Notes: generated from the sequence alone by a model not told the origin. Positions 1-8,512 are shown, counted from the first letter of the stretch. The stretch: 64,000 nucleotides of DNA from Bradyrhizobium iriomotense (GCF_018130765.1 NZ_JAFCJZ010000021.1:1-64000); one strand, 5' to 3'. Numbers and translations: made by a program.

Positions 1-243
1 GGCAAAAAGCCGCGCATCGCGTTCCGTCCCAACAGGCATCATCCAAAGCTGCCACCCCGGCTCAAACGCTACAACCTTCTCATCGCACGACGACGGGCAA
101 CGGTGGAGACCACCTTTGCCACCCTCAAACGCCGGATGCGGCTCACCTGCATTCGCTACGTCGGTCTCACCAAGGCAAGCGGGCAAGTCCTGCTTGCCTC
201 GATCGCCTTCAACATGAGGCGGTGGGCCGCGATCGCGGCCTGA
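1..243 (+). mobile_element. IS5-type transposase, 3' end only
   Basis: An open frame enters from the left edge and stops at 241-243 after 80 codons. It carries the C-terminal signature of IS4/IS5 DDE transposases: R-(3)-E-(6)-K is met exactly by RATVETTFATLK, with the Glu as the third catalytic acid. The rest (NRHH, YNLLIARRRATVE, LKRRMRLTCIRYVG, SIAFNMRRW) fits the usual tail. The first two catalytic acids lie outside the window, so it cannot be said whether the element is intact. No terminal inverted repeat could be recognised in the 100 bases after the stop. Confidence 0.8.
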
Positions 244-350
244 GCCGCCCGCCGAGGGCGACAACTACACACTTGGCCGGCAATGGCCCTGACCGCGCCC
301 CTCTCTCCGAACGTCCTCAGCCTCAAAAGCCGATAACGCAACAGGCCCAC

Positions 351-480
351 ATGTGGGAGAAGGTGGCGCGAAGCGCCGGATGAGGGGTTCTCTCCACTCG
401 CAACTCCGCTCGTGGGGATAGAGACCCCTCACCCGGCTTCGCTTTCGCGAAGCCACCCTCTCCCACAAGGGGAGAGGGTG
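351..480. repeat. Intergenic palindromic repeat, family A copy 1
   Basis: The ends are inverted copies of each other (TGTGGGAGAAGGTGGC at the left, GCCACCCTCTCCCACA at the right), and internal arms ATGAGGGGT and ACCCCTCA pair too. It would fold into a long hairpin. Close relatives lie at 38809-38960 and 60531-60660. It fills most of the gap between the transposase end and the next gene. Confidence 0.85.
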
Positions 481-517
481 CAGCGAGATCGCGGGCGATC
501 ATCGCAATACAAGCCGC

Positions 518-1438
518 TCAATTATTCGCGCTGGCGGAATCGTCCATCGCCTTGAAAGCTTCCTCCAGCTGCAGCGAAATCGGCACGTTCAGCCGTTCGC
601 CTGTTGGGAGCCGGGCGATGAACCATTTGTTGTAGAGCGGGACGAGGTCGCGGTTGGAGCCGAGCTTGCGGAAGGCGCGCTCGACCACGGCGGAGAGCTG
701 CGGCTCGCCCTTCTTGAACATGATGCCGTAGGGATCGTAGGACAGATAGTCGCCGGTGACGCGGAACTTGTCCTGCGCCTTGTGGCGCGCGATCAGGCCG
801 AACAGCAGGATGTCGTCGGTCGCGAACGCATCGGCCTTGCCGTCGGCGAGCATCTGATACGACTGCTCGTGATCGGGCGAAGTGACGATGTTGAGGCCGA
901 GCGAGAACTTCTTGTCGGCCGCATGCATCGCTTGCTCGTTGGTGGTGCCCTTGGTCACCACCACGGTCTTGCCCTTGAGATCAGTGACAGCCGACACGCT
1001 GGACGCTTTCGGCACCATCAGCTTGGTGCCGGCCACGAACATCAAGGGCGAGAAGGCGACGCGCTTGCCGCGCTCGGCATTGGCGGTGGTCGAACCGCAC
1101 TCCAGGTCGATCTTGTTCTGGAGCACGGCATCGATGCGGTCGTCCGAGGTGACCTTGACGTAGTCGATCTTGAGATTGGGATCGTCGACCTCGACGCCGA
1201 TCTCCTCGACGATGGCCTCGCATAATTCGAGGCTGTAGCCGATCGGACGACCCGACTGGTCGAGGAAGGAGAACGGCGGCGAGCTTTCGCGATAGCCGAG
1301 CCGCACGGTGTGCGCCTTCTTGATGGCCGACAGCGTCGGGCTAAGCCCTTCGCTGCCGCCGGTCTGCGCTGAGGCGCCAGTTGCCAGCAGACACGCTGCC
1401 AGCAACAGGCTGCCCGATATCGCCAATGAGCGGCGCAT
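518..1438 (-). CDS. Periplasmic amino-acid-type solute-binding protein (SBP_bac_3)
   Basis: Predicted 306 aa. Residues 1-24 form a signal peptide (MRRSLAISGSLLLAACLL, cut near GASA-Q). Residues about 38-275 match the family 3 periplasmic binding fold of glutamate/aspartate and other polar amino acid transporters: VRLGYRESSPPFSF, IGYSLELCEAIVEEIG, DLECGSTTANAERGKRVAFS, GTTNEQAM. Length is normal for the family. The ATG is preceded by GGAGG at good distance. It follows the symporter gene by 12 bp on the same strand and must be co-transcribed with it. No ABC permease or ATPase is nearby, so it is either an orphan binding protein or works with distant components. Ligand is inferred only to class level (acidic or polar amino acid). 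Confidence 0.9.
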   Translation of the reverse strand: MRRSLAISGSLLLAACLLATGASAQTGGSEGLSPTLSAIKKAHTVRLGYRESSPPFSFLDQSGRPIGYSLELCEAIVEEIGVEVDDPNLKIDYVKVTSDDRIDAVLQNKIDLECGSTTANAERGKRVAFSPLMFVAGTKLMVPKASSVSAVTDLKGKTVVVTKGTTNEQAMHAADKKFSLGLNIVTSPDHEQSYQMLADGKADAFATDDILLFGLIARHKAQDKFRVTGDYLSYDPYGIMFKKGEPQLSAVVERAFRKLGSNRDLVPLYNKWFIARLPTGERLNVPISLQLEEAFKAMDDSASANN

Positions 1439-1450
1439 GATGCACCTCCG

Positions 1451-2746
1451 TCAATGGCCGGCCATCGCGGGCAATTCGCCAGGCACCATGTCCGGCGTCG
1501 CCACCTCGCCCGGCCCGAGCTCGTGCTCCGGCCCGAGCTCGCCTTCCCACTTCGCGACCACGGCGGTCGCCAGTGAGTTGCCGATCACGTTGGTGGCGCT
1601 GCGTCCCATGTCGAGGAAGGTGTCGATGCCCATGATCATCAAGAGGCCCGCCTCCGGGATGCCAAACTGCGACAGCGTCGAGGCGATCACGACGAGGGAG
1701 GCGCGCGGCACGCCGGCGACGCCCTTCGAGGTGATCATCAGGGTCGCGAGCATCGCCAGTTGCGTCGCGAGCGACATCTCGATGTGGTAGGTCTGCGCGA
1801 TGAAGATGCTGGCGAAAGTGCAGTACATCATCGTGCCGTCGAGATTGAAGGAATAACCGAGCGGCAGCACGAAGCTCGAGATCCGCGACGAGGCGCCGAA
1901 CTTGGTCAAGCCCTCCAGCGTCTTCGGGTAGGCCGCTTCCGAGCTCGCGGTCGAGAACGCGATCATCAGCGGCTCGCGGATCAGCTTCAGCAGATGGCTG
2001 TAGCGCGGCCCGATCACGAGGAAGCCGACGATCATCAGAATGACCCAGAGGATGGCGAGCGCGAGATAGAAACCGCCCATGAAGACGACGAGCTTCCACA
2101 GCACGCCGAGGCCGTTCTTGGCGACGGTGGCGGTGATGGCGGCCCACACCGCGAGCGGCGCGAACAGCATCACATAGCTCGTCACCTTCAGCATGATGTG
2201 GGCGACGTCGTCGATCATCGCCAGGATCGGCTTCGACCGCTCCGGCATCGAGCCCATTGCCACCGAGAAGAACACGGCGAAGATCACGATCTGGAGGATC
2301 TCGTTCTGCGCCATCGCATCCGCGATCGAGGTCGGGATCAGATGGGTCAGGAATTTCTCGATCGAGAAGGCCGAGACCGGCAAGCCGGTCGATTGCCCCG
2401 CCGCAGGCAGCGTGCCGGGGAAGTTCGCGCCGGGCTGGAGCAGATTGACCATCACAAGGCCGAGCAGCAGCGACACGAAGGAGGCGCTGATGAACCAGCC
2501 CATGGTCTTGGCGAAGATGCGCCCGAGCCGCGAGCCGCTTCCCATATGGGCGATGCCGCCGACCAGGGTCGCGAACACCAAAGGCGCGATGATCATCTTG
2601 ATCAGGCGCAGGAACATCATGGCGATCAGGTTGATGGAGGAAGCCCAGTCGGCTCGCGTGTCGGGCAGGAAGTTGAAGATCGCCGCCCCCATGACGATGC
2701 CCAGCACCATCGCGGCAAGGATGTATTGCGTAAACCTGTTCGACAT
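1451..2746 (-). CDS. Dicarboxylate/amino acid:cation symporter (DAACS family)
   Basis: Predicted 431 aa inner-membrane protein of the GltP/DctA type, which couples uptake of dicarboxylates or acidic amino acids to Na+ or H+. Family hallmarks are visible: STASSE (265-270, the serine-rich hairpin tip), NLDGTMM (301-307, normally NMDGT), KGVAGVP (341-347, second hairpin) and DTFLDMGRSATNVIGN (375-390, substrate-binding helix). The length is normal. The gene is first in a two-gene unit with the solute-binding protein at 518-1438. Substrate cannot be fixed from the sequence; DctA-type C4-dicarboxylates or glutamate/aspartate are both possible. Confidence 0.9.
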   Translation of the reverse strand: MSNRFTQYILAAMVLGIVMGAAIFNFLPDTRADWASSINLIAMMFLRLIKMIIAPLVFATLVGGIAHMGSGSRLGRIFAKTMGWFISASFVSLLLGLVMVNLLQPGANFPGTLPAAGQSTGLPVSAFSIEKFLTHLIPTSIADAMAQNEILQIVIFAVFFSVAMGSMPERSKPILAMIDDVAHIMLKVTSYVMLFAPLAVWAAITATVAKNGLGVLWKLVVFMGGFYLALAILWVILMIVGFLVIGPRYSHLLKLIREPLMIAFSTASSEAAYPKTLEGLTKFGASSRISSFVLPLGYSFNLDGTMMYCTFASIFIAQTYHIEMSLATQLAMLATLMITSKGVAGVPRASLVVIASTLSQFGIPEAGLLMIMGIDTFLDMGRSATNVIGNSLATAVVAKWEGELGPEHELGPGEVATPDMVPGELPAMAGH

Positions 2747-2798
2747 TGCTTACCCCCACTACACCGGCCGCTTCATGATGTCGCAGATATGACAGCGA

Positions 2799-2829
2799 CG
2801 CAACACGGTTTGCGTGCATTCGTGTTGCG
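2799..2829. promoter_or_regulatory. Inverted repeat in divergent promoter region
   Basis: CGCAACACG (2799-2807) and CGTGTTGCG (2821-2829) are perfect inverted copies with a 13-base spacer, so their centres lie 22 bp apart, about two helical turns. They sit between the symporter start (2746, -) and the oxidoreductase start (2957, +). This geometry suits a dimeric regulator, but no regulator gene is adjacent. Confidence 0.4.
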
Positions 2830-2956
2830 AGATGTTCCCGTTGCGAAACAGGAACGCACGATCTAGCCTTCATGCAACGCACAACGAATGCGGCTTGCAC
2901 GTTTTCTTTGCGGCGGCTGCATCAATAATCGTCAAACAAATGAAGAGGGGAACGCC

Positions 2957-3964
2957 ATGAGCGGCAACATTAATCGTCAGATTCTGCTGGTGGAAAAGCC
3001 GAGCGGCAAGCTCGGTCCTGAACATTTCAAGATGGTCGAGGGCGCGATGCCGGAGCCGAAGGACGGCGAGGCCTTGCTGCGCGTGCGATACATCTCGCTC
3101 GACGCCGCCAACCGCGCCTGGATGCACGGCGCGACCTATCGTTCCGCCGTCGAAGCCAACAGCGTGATGGCCGGCGGCGCCATCGCCGAGGTCGTCAGCT
3201 CGAAGGCACCGGGGCTCGCTCCCGGCGACATCGTGTTCGGCGACACCGGCTGGCAGGAGTTTGCCGCAGTGCCTGCGAAGCATCTGACCAAGATGCCGAA
3301 GCTCGAGCCGATGACGCATCTGCTCAGCGTGTTCGGCATCGCCGGCCTCACCGCCTATTTCGGCCTGCTGGATGTCGGCAAGCCCAAGGAGGGCGAGACG
3401 GTCGTGGTCTCGGCGGCCGCGGGATCGGTTGGCTCGATCGTCGGGCAGATCGCCAAGATCAAGGGGTGTCGTGTCATCGGCATCGCCGGCGGCGCCGACA
3501 AGTGCCACTGGCTGACCTCCGAGCTCGGCTTCGATGCCGCCGTCGACTACAAGGACGGCGCGGTGTTCAAGGCGTTGCGCGCAGCTGCGCCCAAAGGCAT
3601 CGACGTCTATTTCGACAATGTCGGCGGCGACATTCTGGAAGCCTGTCTGCCGCAAATGAACAATTACGGCCGCATCGCCTGCTGCGGCGCGATCTCGCAA
3701 TATGACGGCGCGCCCTCCGCGCACGGCCCACGCGGCGTGCCCGGGCTGATCGTGGTGAAGCGGCTCGTGATGCAGGGCTTCATCGTCATGGACTACATGA
3801 AGGACAGCCAGCGCGCGCTCGCCGATCTCCAGGCCTGGGTGAAATCCGGCAAGCTCAAGGTGCAGGAAGACATCATCGATGGCCTCGAGAGCACGCCGAA
3901 AGCGCTGATCGGATTGCTCGCGGGCGAGAACCGCGGCAAGCGCATGGTGAGACTGACGACGTAG
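2957..3964 (+). CDS. NADP-dependent oxidoreductase, zinc-free MDR (CurA-like)
   Basis: Predicted 335 aa. The frame is open from 2888, but ATG at 2957 has GAGGGGAA just upstream and gives the normal N-terminus. N-terminal GroES-like half with the CurA/leukotriene B4 12-hydroxydehydrogenase-type start (ILLVEKPSGKLGPEHF), then a Rossmann domain with AAGSVGS (154-160) binding NADPH and YFDNVGGDILE further on. No zinc ligands are visible. Members reduce the double bond of enones or oxidise prostaglandin- and curcumin-like substrates; the substrate here is unknown. It is a single gene divergent from the symporter unit. Confidence 0.88.
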   Translation: MSGNINRQILLVEKPSGKLGPEHFKMVEGAMPEPKDGEALLRVRYISLDAANRAWMHGATYRSAVEANSVMAGGAIAEVVSSKAPGLAPGDIVFGDTGWQEFAAVPAKHLTKMPKLEPMTHLLSVFGIAGLTAYFGLLDVGKPKEGETVVVSAAAGSVGSIVGQIAKIKGCRVIGIAGGADKCHWLTSELGFDAAVDYKDGAVFKALRAAAPKGIDVYFDNVGGDILEACLPQMNNYGRIACCGAISQYDGAPSAHGPRGVPGLIVVKRLVMQGFIVMDYMKDSQRALADLQAWVKSGKLKVQEDIIDGLESTPKALIGLLAGENRGKRMVRLTT

Positions 3965-4111
3965 TTACGTCGCAATCGCATCGGCATTATCTACTTGCGG
4001 TAGAAGCCAAAGGGGCCAAAGATGCCGCTCGCGAGGCATTACTCGCGATGATTGCGCTTGCATATCTTTTGAAAATTGTCGGCGTTGCCGACCGGGCAGG
4101 AATTCACTCAG

Positions 4112-4951
4112 ATGTTCAACACGTTGAAACATGCATCAACGCGCACGGCATTGCTGGCGGCGGCGCTCTTCGCAACTGCAACAGGAACGTTCGCGCAGGC
4201 GCCGACCGAGGCTCAGAAGAGCGCCATCCGCTCCGCATGCCGCTCGGACTTCATGGCGCATTGCTCGAGCGTGACGCCCGGCGGCGTGGAAGCGTATCAA
4301 TGCCTCGCCAAGAACATGTCCAGCCTGTCGTCGGGATGCCAGGCCGCAGTTCGCGCGGTCGAGCCGGCATCCGCGCCGAAGACCGAAGCTGCGCCCGCGA
4401 AATCCGAACCTGCTAAATCCGAACCTGCCAAATCTGAACCTGCAAAGACGGATGCTGCGCCCGCTGCCGAGCCTGCGGCCAAACCGGCAGCGGAAGCCGT
4501 CCCGAAAGCGGCAGCACCAAAGCAGCCGAGCCCTGCGCAGGTCTCCGCGATCAAGAGCGCCTGTCGCGGCGACTATCCCAAGGTCTGCGCCAGCGTGCCG
4601 CCGGGCGGCGCGCCCGCGCTCGAATGTCTGGAGAAGAACAGGGCGAAGGTGTCGGCGGGCTGCGCCAAGGCGGTGAGTGCGGCGTTCGGCGGCGGTGCGC
4701 CGGCGGCCGCACCTGGTGCTGCTCCGGCTGCGGCGGCAGCGCCTGCCGCGGCACCGGCCGTGATCGTTCTGCGTCCGCTGCTGCCGCGTGAAGAGCTGTT
4801 CATCGTCCGGTCGGCCTGCGGCGCCGACATCCGCACCCTCTGCGCCGGCGTCGCGCCCGGTGGCGGCCGCATCATCCAATGCATCTCCAATAACGCCGCC
4901 TCGCTGTCGCCCGCGTGCAAGGACGTGCTCGCCCCGTTCGCCGCACGTTAA
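4112..4951 (+). CDS. Secreted protein with three four-cysteine repeats
   Basis: Predicted 279 aa with a signal peptide (1-29, MFNTLKHASTRTALLAAALF). ATG 4112 is chosen because it puts the signal peptide at the N-terminus. Three modules share an exact C-x7-C-x12-C-x11-C pattern: C43/51/64/76, C151/159/172/184 and C236/244/257/269, each with [IV]-[KR]-SAC and PGG in fixed places. This resembles the cysteine-rich GLG1-type repeat. Linkers are rich in Ala, Pro and Lys, with three tandem AKSEP units at 96-110. The even number of cysteines and export suggest disulfide-bonded modules in the periplasm. Function unknown. Confidence 0.85.
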   Translation: MFNTLKHASTRTALLAAALFATATGTFAQAPTEAQKSAIRSACRSDFMAHCSSVTPGGVEAYQCLAKNMSSLSSGCQAAVRAVEPASAPKTEAAPAKSEPAKSEPAKSEPAKTDAAPAAEPAAKPAAEAVPKAAAPKQPSPAQVSAIKSACRGDYPKVCASVPPGGAPALECLEKNRAKVSAGCAKAVSAAFGGGAPAAAPGAAPAAAAAPAAAPAVIVLRPLLPREELFIVRSACGADIRTLCAGVAPGGGRIIQCISNNAASLSPACKDVLAPFAAR

Positions 4952-4961
4952 GGCAGGGCAC

Positions 4962-4985
4962 GATCACGCGCCAAGGCGCGTGATC
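4962..4985. terminator. Hairpin after the cysteine-repeat gene
   Basis: GATCACGCGCC, loop AA, GGCGCGTGATC: an 11-bp perfect stem starting 11 bases after the stop codon at 4949-4951. There is no T-run on either side, so it may be a 3' stabiliser or Rho-related element rather than a classic intrinsic terminator. Confidence 0.5.
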
Positions 4986-5081
4986 ACGACGAAGCGTCGG
5001 GCGAATGAATGTTCGCGCGGCTGCGACGACAAATCTTTTGCAAATATCCGATTTCAATCACGACAAGACCGGGAGAAAGAC

Positions 5082-5297
5082 ATGCGTTCGTTGCTGCTGA
5101 TCGCTTCCGCACTTCTTGCCTTCGGGGCGACCATGACGTTCGAGGCCAAAGATGCCAACGCGGTGGTGTGCGCCCGCGGCGTCTATCGCGCCGGTTGCGC
5201 CGGGCCGAACGCGGCCGTCGTCGTCCGCAAGCCGGTTCCGGTGGTCCGCTGTACCAGGGTGCTGGTGAACGGCGTCTACGTGAAGCGCTGCGTCTGA
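5082..5297 (+). CDS. Small secreted cysteine-containing protein
   Basis: Predicted 71 aa. The ATG at 5082 follows GGGAGAAAGAC and is far better than any upstream start. Residues 1-27 form a signal peptide ending in KDANA. The mature 44 residues hold four cysteines (VVCARGVYRAGCAG and VVRCTRVLVNGVYVKRCV) around a proline/valine-rich centre. This style of short secreted protein is common in bradyrhizobia, but I do not know a function. It is downstream of another exported cysteine protein. Confidence 0.75.
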   Translation: MRSLLLIASALLAFGATMTFEAKDANAVVCARGVYRAGCAGPNAAVVVRKPVPVVRCTRVLVNGVYVKRCV

Positions 5298-5347
5298 CCC
5301 CTGGGTGGCCAATCCGGCCCGGTTTGGCTATGTTTCGTGCTTGAGGA

Positions 5348-5378
5348 TTTCGGACACGCGCAAAACGCGTGTCCGAAA
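5348..5378. terminator. Strong hairpin after small secreted protein gene
   Basis: TTTCGGACACGCG, loop CAAAA, CGCGTGTCCGAAA: 13-bp perfect stem, 51 bases after the stop at 5295-5297. No long T-run follows. It is probably the transcript end, or a short repeat. Confidence 0.5.
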
Positions 5379-5452
5379 GCGAGTTTCGGCGTGCCGGCCT
5401 TGCCGATAATTCCGCTGGCGCCGGACGTCGGAGCACATTAGTCTACCCCTAG

Positions 5453-5472
5453 ATAGTAAGTATACTGTCAAT
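5453..5472. promoter_or_regulatory. MarR-type operator, site 1
   Basis: ATAGTAAGTATACTGTCAAT. Half sites ATAGTAAGTA and ATTGACAGTA agree at 7 of 10 places. It lies 14 bases before the TTG start of the FAD hydroxylase and matches the palindrome at 9707-9726 (TACTGTCAAT against TGCTGTCAAT). Two copies in front of genes of one pathway, next to a MarR gene, make it the likely binding site of that regulator. The position over the start region suggests repression. Confidence 0.65.
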
Positions 5473-5486
5473 TAGGGAGGCAGACG

Positions 5487-6653
5487 TTGCGGATCGCCGT
5501 GATTGGCGGGGGGCCCGGCGGGCTCTACTTCGCCTATCTCTGGAAGAAGCGTCACCCTGAGGATCAAGTCGACCTGTTCGAACAGAACCCGGCCGACGCG
5601 ACCTGGGGCTTTGGCGTCGTGTTCTCCGACCAGGCCCTGGAATTCCTGCGCGCCGACGACCCCGAGACGGTCGATGCGATCTCCCCGCATATGGAGAGCT
5701 GGGAGAACATCACGCTGAACCTGCATGGCGACAGCGTCGCCATCGACGGCGTCGGCTTCTCCTCGATCGGCCGGCTCGAGCTCCTGAGATTCCTGCAGCA
5801 GCGTGCGCTTGATGCCGGCGTCACGCCGCGCTTCGACACACAGGTCCACGCGATCGACCAGCTCAACGGCCACGACCTGATCGTTGCCGCCGACGGGCTG
5901 AACTCACTGGTGCGCCGCGCCTATGAGGGCGATTTCGGCACCTCGCTGTCCTACTCCTCCAACAAGTTCGTCTGGTACGGCACATCCAAGCGCTTCGACA
6001 CGCTGTCGCAGACTTTCGTGAAGACCGACCGCGGCGCCTTCAACGCCCATCACTACCGCTACTCACCGACCATGAGCACCTTCCTGGTCGAATGCGATTA
6101 CGCGACCTGGCAAGCCTATGGCTTCGCCTACAAGGACGTCGAGCAGTCCAAGGGCGTCTGCGAGGAGGTGTTTGCCGACACGCTCGGCGGCCATTGCCTG
6201 GTGTCAAACAAATCGGTCTGGCGCAATTTCCCCTGGGTCTGGAACGAGCACTGGTCGTTCAAGAACATAGTGCTGATCGGCGACGCCCTGCACTCGGCGC
6301 ATTTCTCGATTGGCTCGGGTACGCGGCTTGCGATCGAGGACGCGATCGCGCTGGTCAAGGCGCTGGAATCCGATGCGCATCTGACCACCGCGCTGCAGCG
6401 CTACCAGGCCGAGCGCAAGCCGGTGGTGCAGAAGCTCATCAATGCGGCACGCACCAGCGCATTCTGGTACGAGCACTTCGCCCAGCACATGCAGCTCGAC
6501 CTCATGGATTTTGCCTACAGCTACATCACCCGCTCCGGGCGCATCGACGATGCACGCCTGCGCCACATGTCGCCGGCCTTCATGGCGCAATATGAGGTCG
6601 CCAAGAATGGTGCAGGCGACGGTGCGGATGCGGCCGGCGAGGCGACGGCATGA
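5487..6653 (+). CDS. FAD-dependent aryl-CoA hydroxylase (likely salicylyl-CoA 5-hydroxylase)
   Basis: Predicted 388 aa, starting at TTG 5487 with GGGAGG 6 bases upstream. Class A flavoprotein monooxygenase: GGGPGG (7-12) binds the FAD ADP part, VAADGLNSLVR (133-143) is the DG motif and GDALHSAHFSIGSG (265-278) the second FAD motif. Its best-known relatives by sequence style are the hydroxylase halves acting on 2-aminobenzoyl-CoA and salicylyl-CoA. It overlaps the following CoA ligase by 4 bases (ATGA), and gentisate dioxygenase is in the same cluster. The inferred reaction is therefore salicylyl-CoA to 2,5-dihydroxybenzoyl-CoA. A free-acid hydroxylase (3-hydroxybenzoate 6-hydroxylase type) is the alternative but would not need the ligase. 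Confidence 0.8.
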   Translation: MRIAVIGGGPGGLYFAYLWKKRHPEDQVDLFEQNPADATWGFGVVFSDQALEFLRADDPETVDAISPHMESWENITLNLHGDSVAIDGVGFSSIGRLELLRFLQQRALDAGVTPRFDTQVHAIDQLNGHDLIVAADGLNSLVRRAYEGDFGTSLSYSSNKFVWYGTSKRFDTLSQTFVKTDRGAFNAHHYRYSPTMSTFLVECDYATWQAYGFAYKDVEQSKGVCEEVFADTLGGHCLVSNKSVWRNFPWVWNEHWSFKNIVLIGDALHSAHFSIGSGTRLAIEDAIALVKALESDAHLTTALQRYQAERKPVVQKLINAARTSAFWYEHFAQHMQLDLMDFAYSYITRSGRIDDARLRHMSPAFMAQYEVAKNGAGDGADAAGEATA

Positions 6654-8263
6654 GCAACGAGATTCACGACCAGGTACCCGCCGACAGCGCGGGCGCGCGC
6701 GAGATCGGCTTCGCCGCTCCGCAGACCTACAATGCCAGCCGCGTGCTGTTCGACAATCTGGCCCGGGGCCGCGGCGACAAGCTCGCCCTTATTGGTCCCG
6801 CGGGCACGCGCACCTATGCCGAGCTCTGCGCGGAGGCTTGCCGTTGGGGCAACGGTTTTGCCTCGCTCGGCCTGAAGCGCGGCGACCGTGTGCTGCTGTT
6901 CCTCGACGACACGCCGGCCTATCCGGCCGCCTTCTTCGGCGCGGTGCGCGCCGGCTTCGTGCCGCTGCTGATCAACACGCTGACGCCGCCGGACCTCCTG
7001 CAGTTCTATCTCGCCGATTCCGGTGCTGCCGTTGCCGTCGCCGAGGCCGAGTTCTGCGCGCGCTTCAATGCCGAGGCGTGCCAGGACACGAAGCTGCAGA
7101 CGCTGATCGTCGTCAATGGCGAGGTCGGCGAGCACACCGCGCCTGCCGCGGTCGCGGCGGCGAGCTGGCTCGCACAATTCCCGACCGAGCTTGCCGAAGC
7201 GGACACCGATCGCGACGAGATGGCGCTCTGGATGTACTCGTCGGGCTCGACGGGCCGGCCCAAGGGCATCGTGCATCTCCAGCACGACATGGCCTATAGC
7301 GAGGTCGCCTTTGCGCGGAATGTGCTGAAGCTGACGCCTGACGACATCTGCTTCTCGGTGCCGAAGATCTTCTTCGCCTATGGCTTCGGCAATTCCGTCA
7401 CCTTCCCGTTCTCGGCGGGAGCTGCGACGCTGCTGTTGCCGGGCCAGCCGAAGCCGGCGGCGATCTTCGCGGCGATCGAGCAGTACAGGCCGACGGTCTT
7501 CTTCGGCCTGCCGACGCTCTATACCTCGCTGACCAAGGCCGAGGGCGCAGAGAGGACGAATTTCTCGTCGCTGCGCATGGCGCTCTCCGCCGCCGAAGTG
7601 CTCTCGGCGGAGGTCTTCAACGGCTGGAAGACGCTCACGGGGCTGGAGATCGTCGAAGGCCTCGGCTCGACCGAGGTGCTGCATATCTATCTCTCCAACC
7701 GCCCCGAGCAGAAGAAGCTCGGCGCCGCGGGCTTACGCGTACCCGGCTACGAGGTTGCGCTGCGCGACAAGGACGGGCGTGAGGTCGGCGACAACGAGGA
7801 AGGAATTCTGTGGGTGCGCGGCGATTCCAACACGCCGCTGTACTGGAACCGACCGGACAAATCCGCCGAGACCATCCGCGAGGGCGGCTGGATCTACACC
7901 GGCGACCGCTTCGTGCGCGATGCCGACGGCTTCCATTTCTTCCGCGGCCGCGCCGACGATCTCATCAAGATCTCCGGCCAGTGGGTCTATCCGCTCGAGG
8001 TCGAGCTGTGCCTCGCCGATCATCCCGATATCCGCGAATGCGCGGTGTTCGCCGCCGAGCTGCCGGACCGGCGGATGACGCTGAAGGCAGTGGTGGTGAT
8101 GAACAACCGCGCGGCCGACCAGGCCGAAGCGACGCGGCGCTTGCAGGATTACGTGAAGGGCAAGCTGCTACCGTACAAATATCCGCGCGAGGTGATCTTC
8201 ATCGACGAGTTGCCGAAGACGGGCACGGGGAAGATCGACCGGCAGGCGCTGTTGAGGATGTGA
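6650..8263 (+). CDS. Benzoate/salicylate-CoA ligase family protein
   Basis: Predicted 537 aa acyl/aryl-AMP ligase. Visible motifs: P-loop YSSGSTGRPKG (196-206), the substrate-pocket stretch FFAYGFGNSVTFPF, LGSTEVLHIY (A5), the YTGDRF hinge region, GRADDLIKISGQWVYP, and the catalytic lysine K528 in KTGTGKIDRQALLR. The pattern is that of benzoate-CoA ligase family enzymes, which activate benzoate, aminobenzoate or salicylate with ATP and CoA. Start ATG 6650 overlaps the hydroxylase stop by 4 bases, so the two are translationally coupled and probably act in sequence: ligase makes the thioester, hydroxylase acts on it. The exact aryl acid is inferred from the gentisate genes nearby. Confidence 0.85.
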   Translation: MSNEIHDQVPADSAGAREIGFAAPQTYNASRVLFDNLARGRGDKLALIGPAGTRTYAELCAEACRWGNGFASLGLKRGDRVLLFLDDTPAYPAAFFGAVRAGFVPLLINTLTPPDLLQFYLADSGAAVAVAEAEFCARFNAEACQDTKLQTLIVVNGEVGEHTAPAAVAAASWLAQFPTELAEADTDRDEMALWMYSSGSTGRPKGIVHLQHDMAYSEVAFARNVLKLTPDDICFSVPKIFFAYGFGNSVTFPFSAGAATLLLPGQPKPAAIFAAIEQYRPTVFFGLPTLYTSLTKAEGAERTNFSSLRMALSAAEVLSAEVFNGWKTLTGLEIVEGLGSTEVLHIYLSNRPEQKKLGAAGLRVPGYEVALRDKDGREVGDNEEGILWVRGDSNTPLYWNRPDKSAETIREGGWIYTGDRFVRDADGFHFFRGRADDLIKISGQWVYPLEVELCLADHPDIRECAVFAAELPDRRMTLKAVVVMNNRAADQAEATRRLQDYVKGKLLPYKYPREVIFIDELPKTGTGKIDRQALLRM

Positions 8264-8288
8264 GGCAGGGACGGAGCCACACGTTCAG

Positions 8289-8477
8289 TGTCGTCCCGGA
8301 CAAGCGCGCCTCAAGCGCGCGCCGATCCGGGACGCATAGCCACAGGACAAGGTTAGACGCGAAGTGCAACTCCGAATCCCCATAACCACGGCTTCCTGTG
8401 GTTATGGGTCCCGGATCGGCGCTCCGCTCCAGACAACGCTCCGCGCTGTCTGGATCTGCGCTTGTCCGGGACGACAG
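8289..8477. repeat. Intergenic palindromic repeat, family B copy 1
   Basis: Left end TGTCGTCCCGGACAAGCGCG, right end CGCTTGTCCGGGACGACA are inverted copies; inner arms hold CGATCCGGGACGCATAGCC and its mirrored GGTTATGGGTCCCGGATCGG. Same family at 34508-34652, 44621-44767 and 53242-53393, always between genes. The rest of the 249-base gap is empty. Confidence 0.85.
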
Positions 8478-8512
8478 TTGAGTTCTGCGCTGCCGTCTCG
8501 GCAAACCCACCC

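Noticed and set aside
351..480. CRISPR-like repeats
   Set aside because: The repeats are single palindromes scattered between genes, not direct repeats with equal spacers; no cas genes are present.
1341..2900. 519-codon frame over the symporter
   Set aside because: Out-of-frame shadow of the symporter on the same strand.
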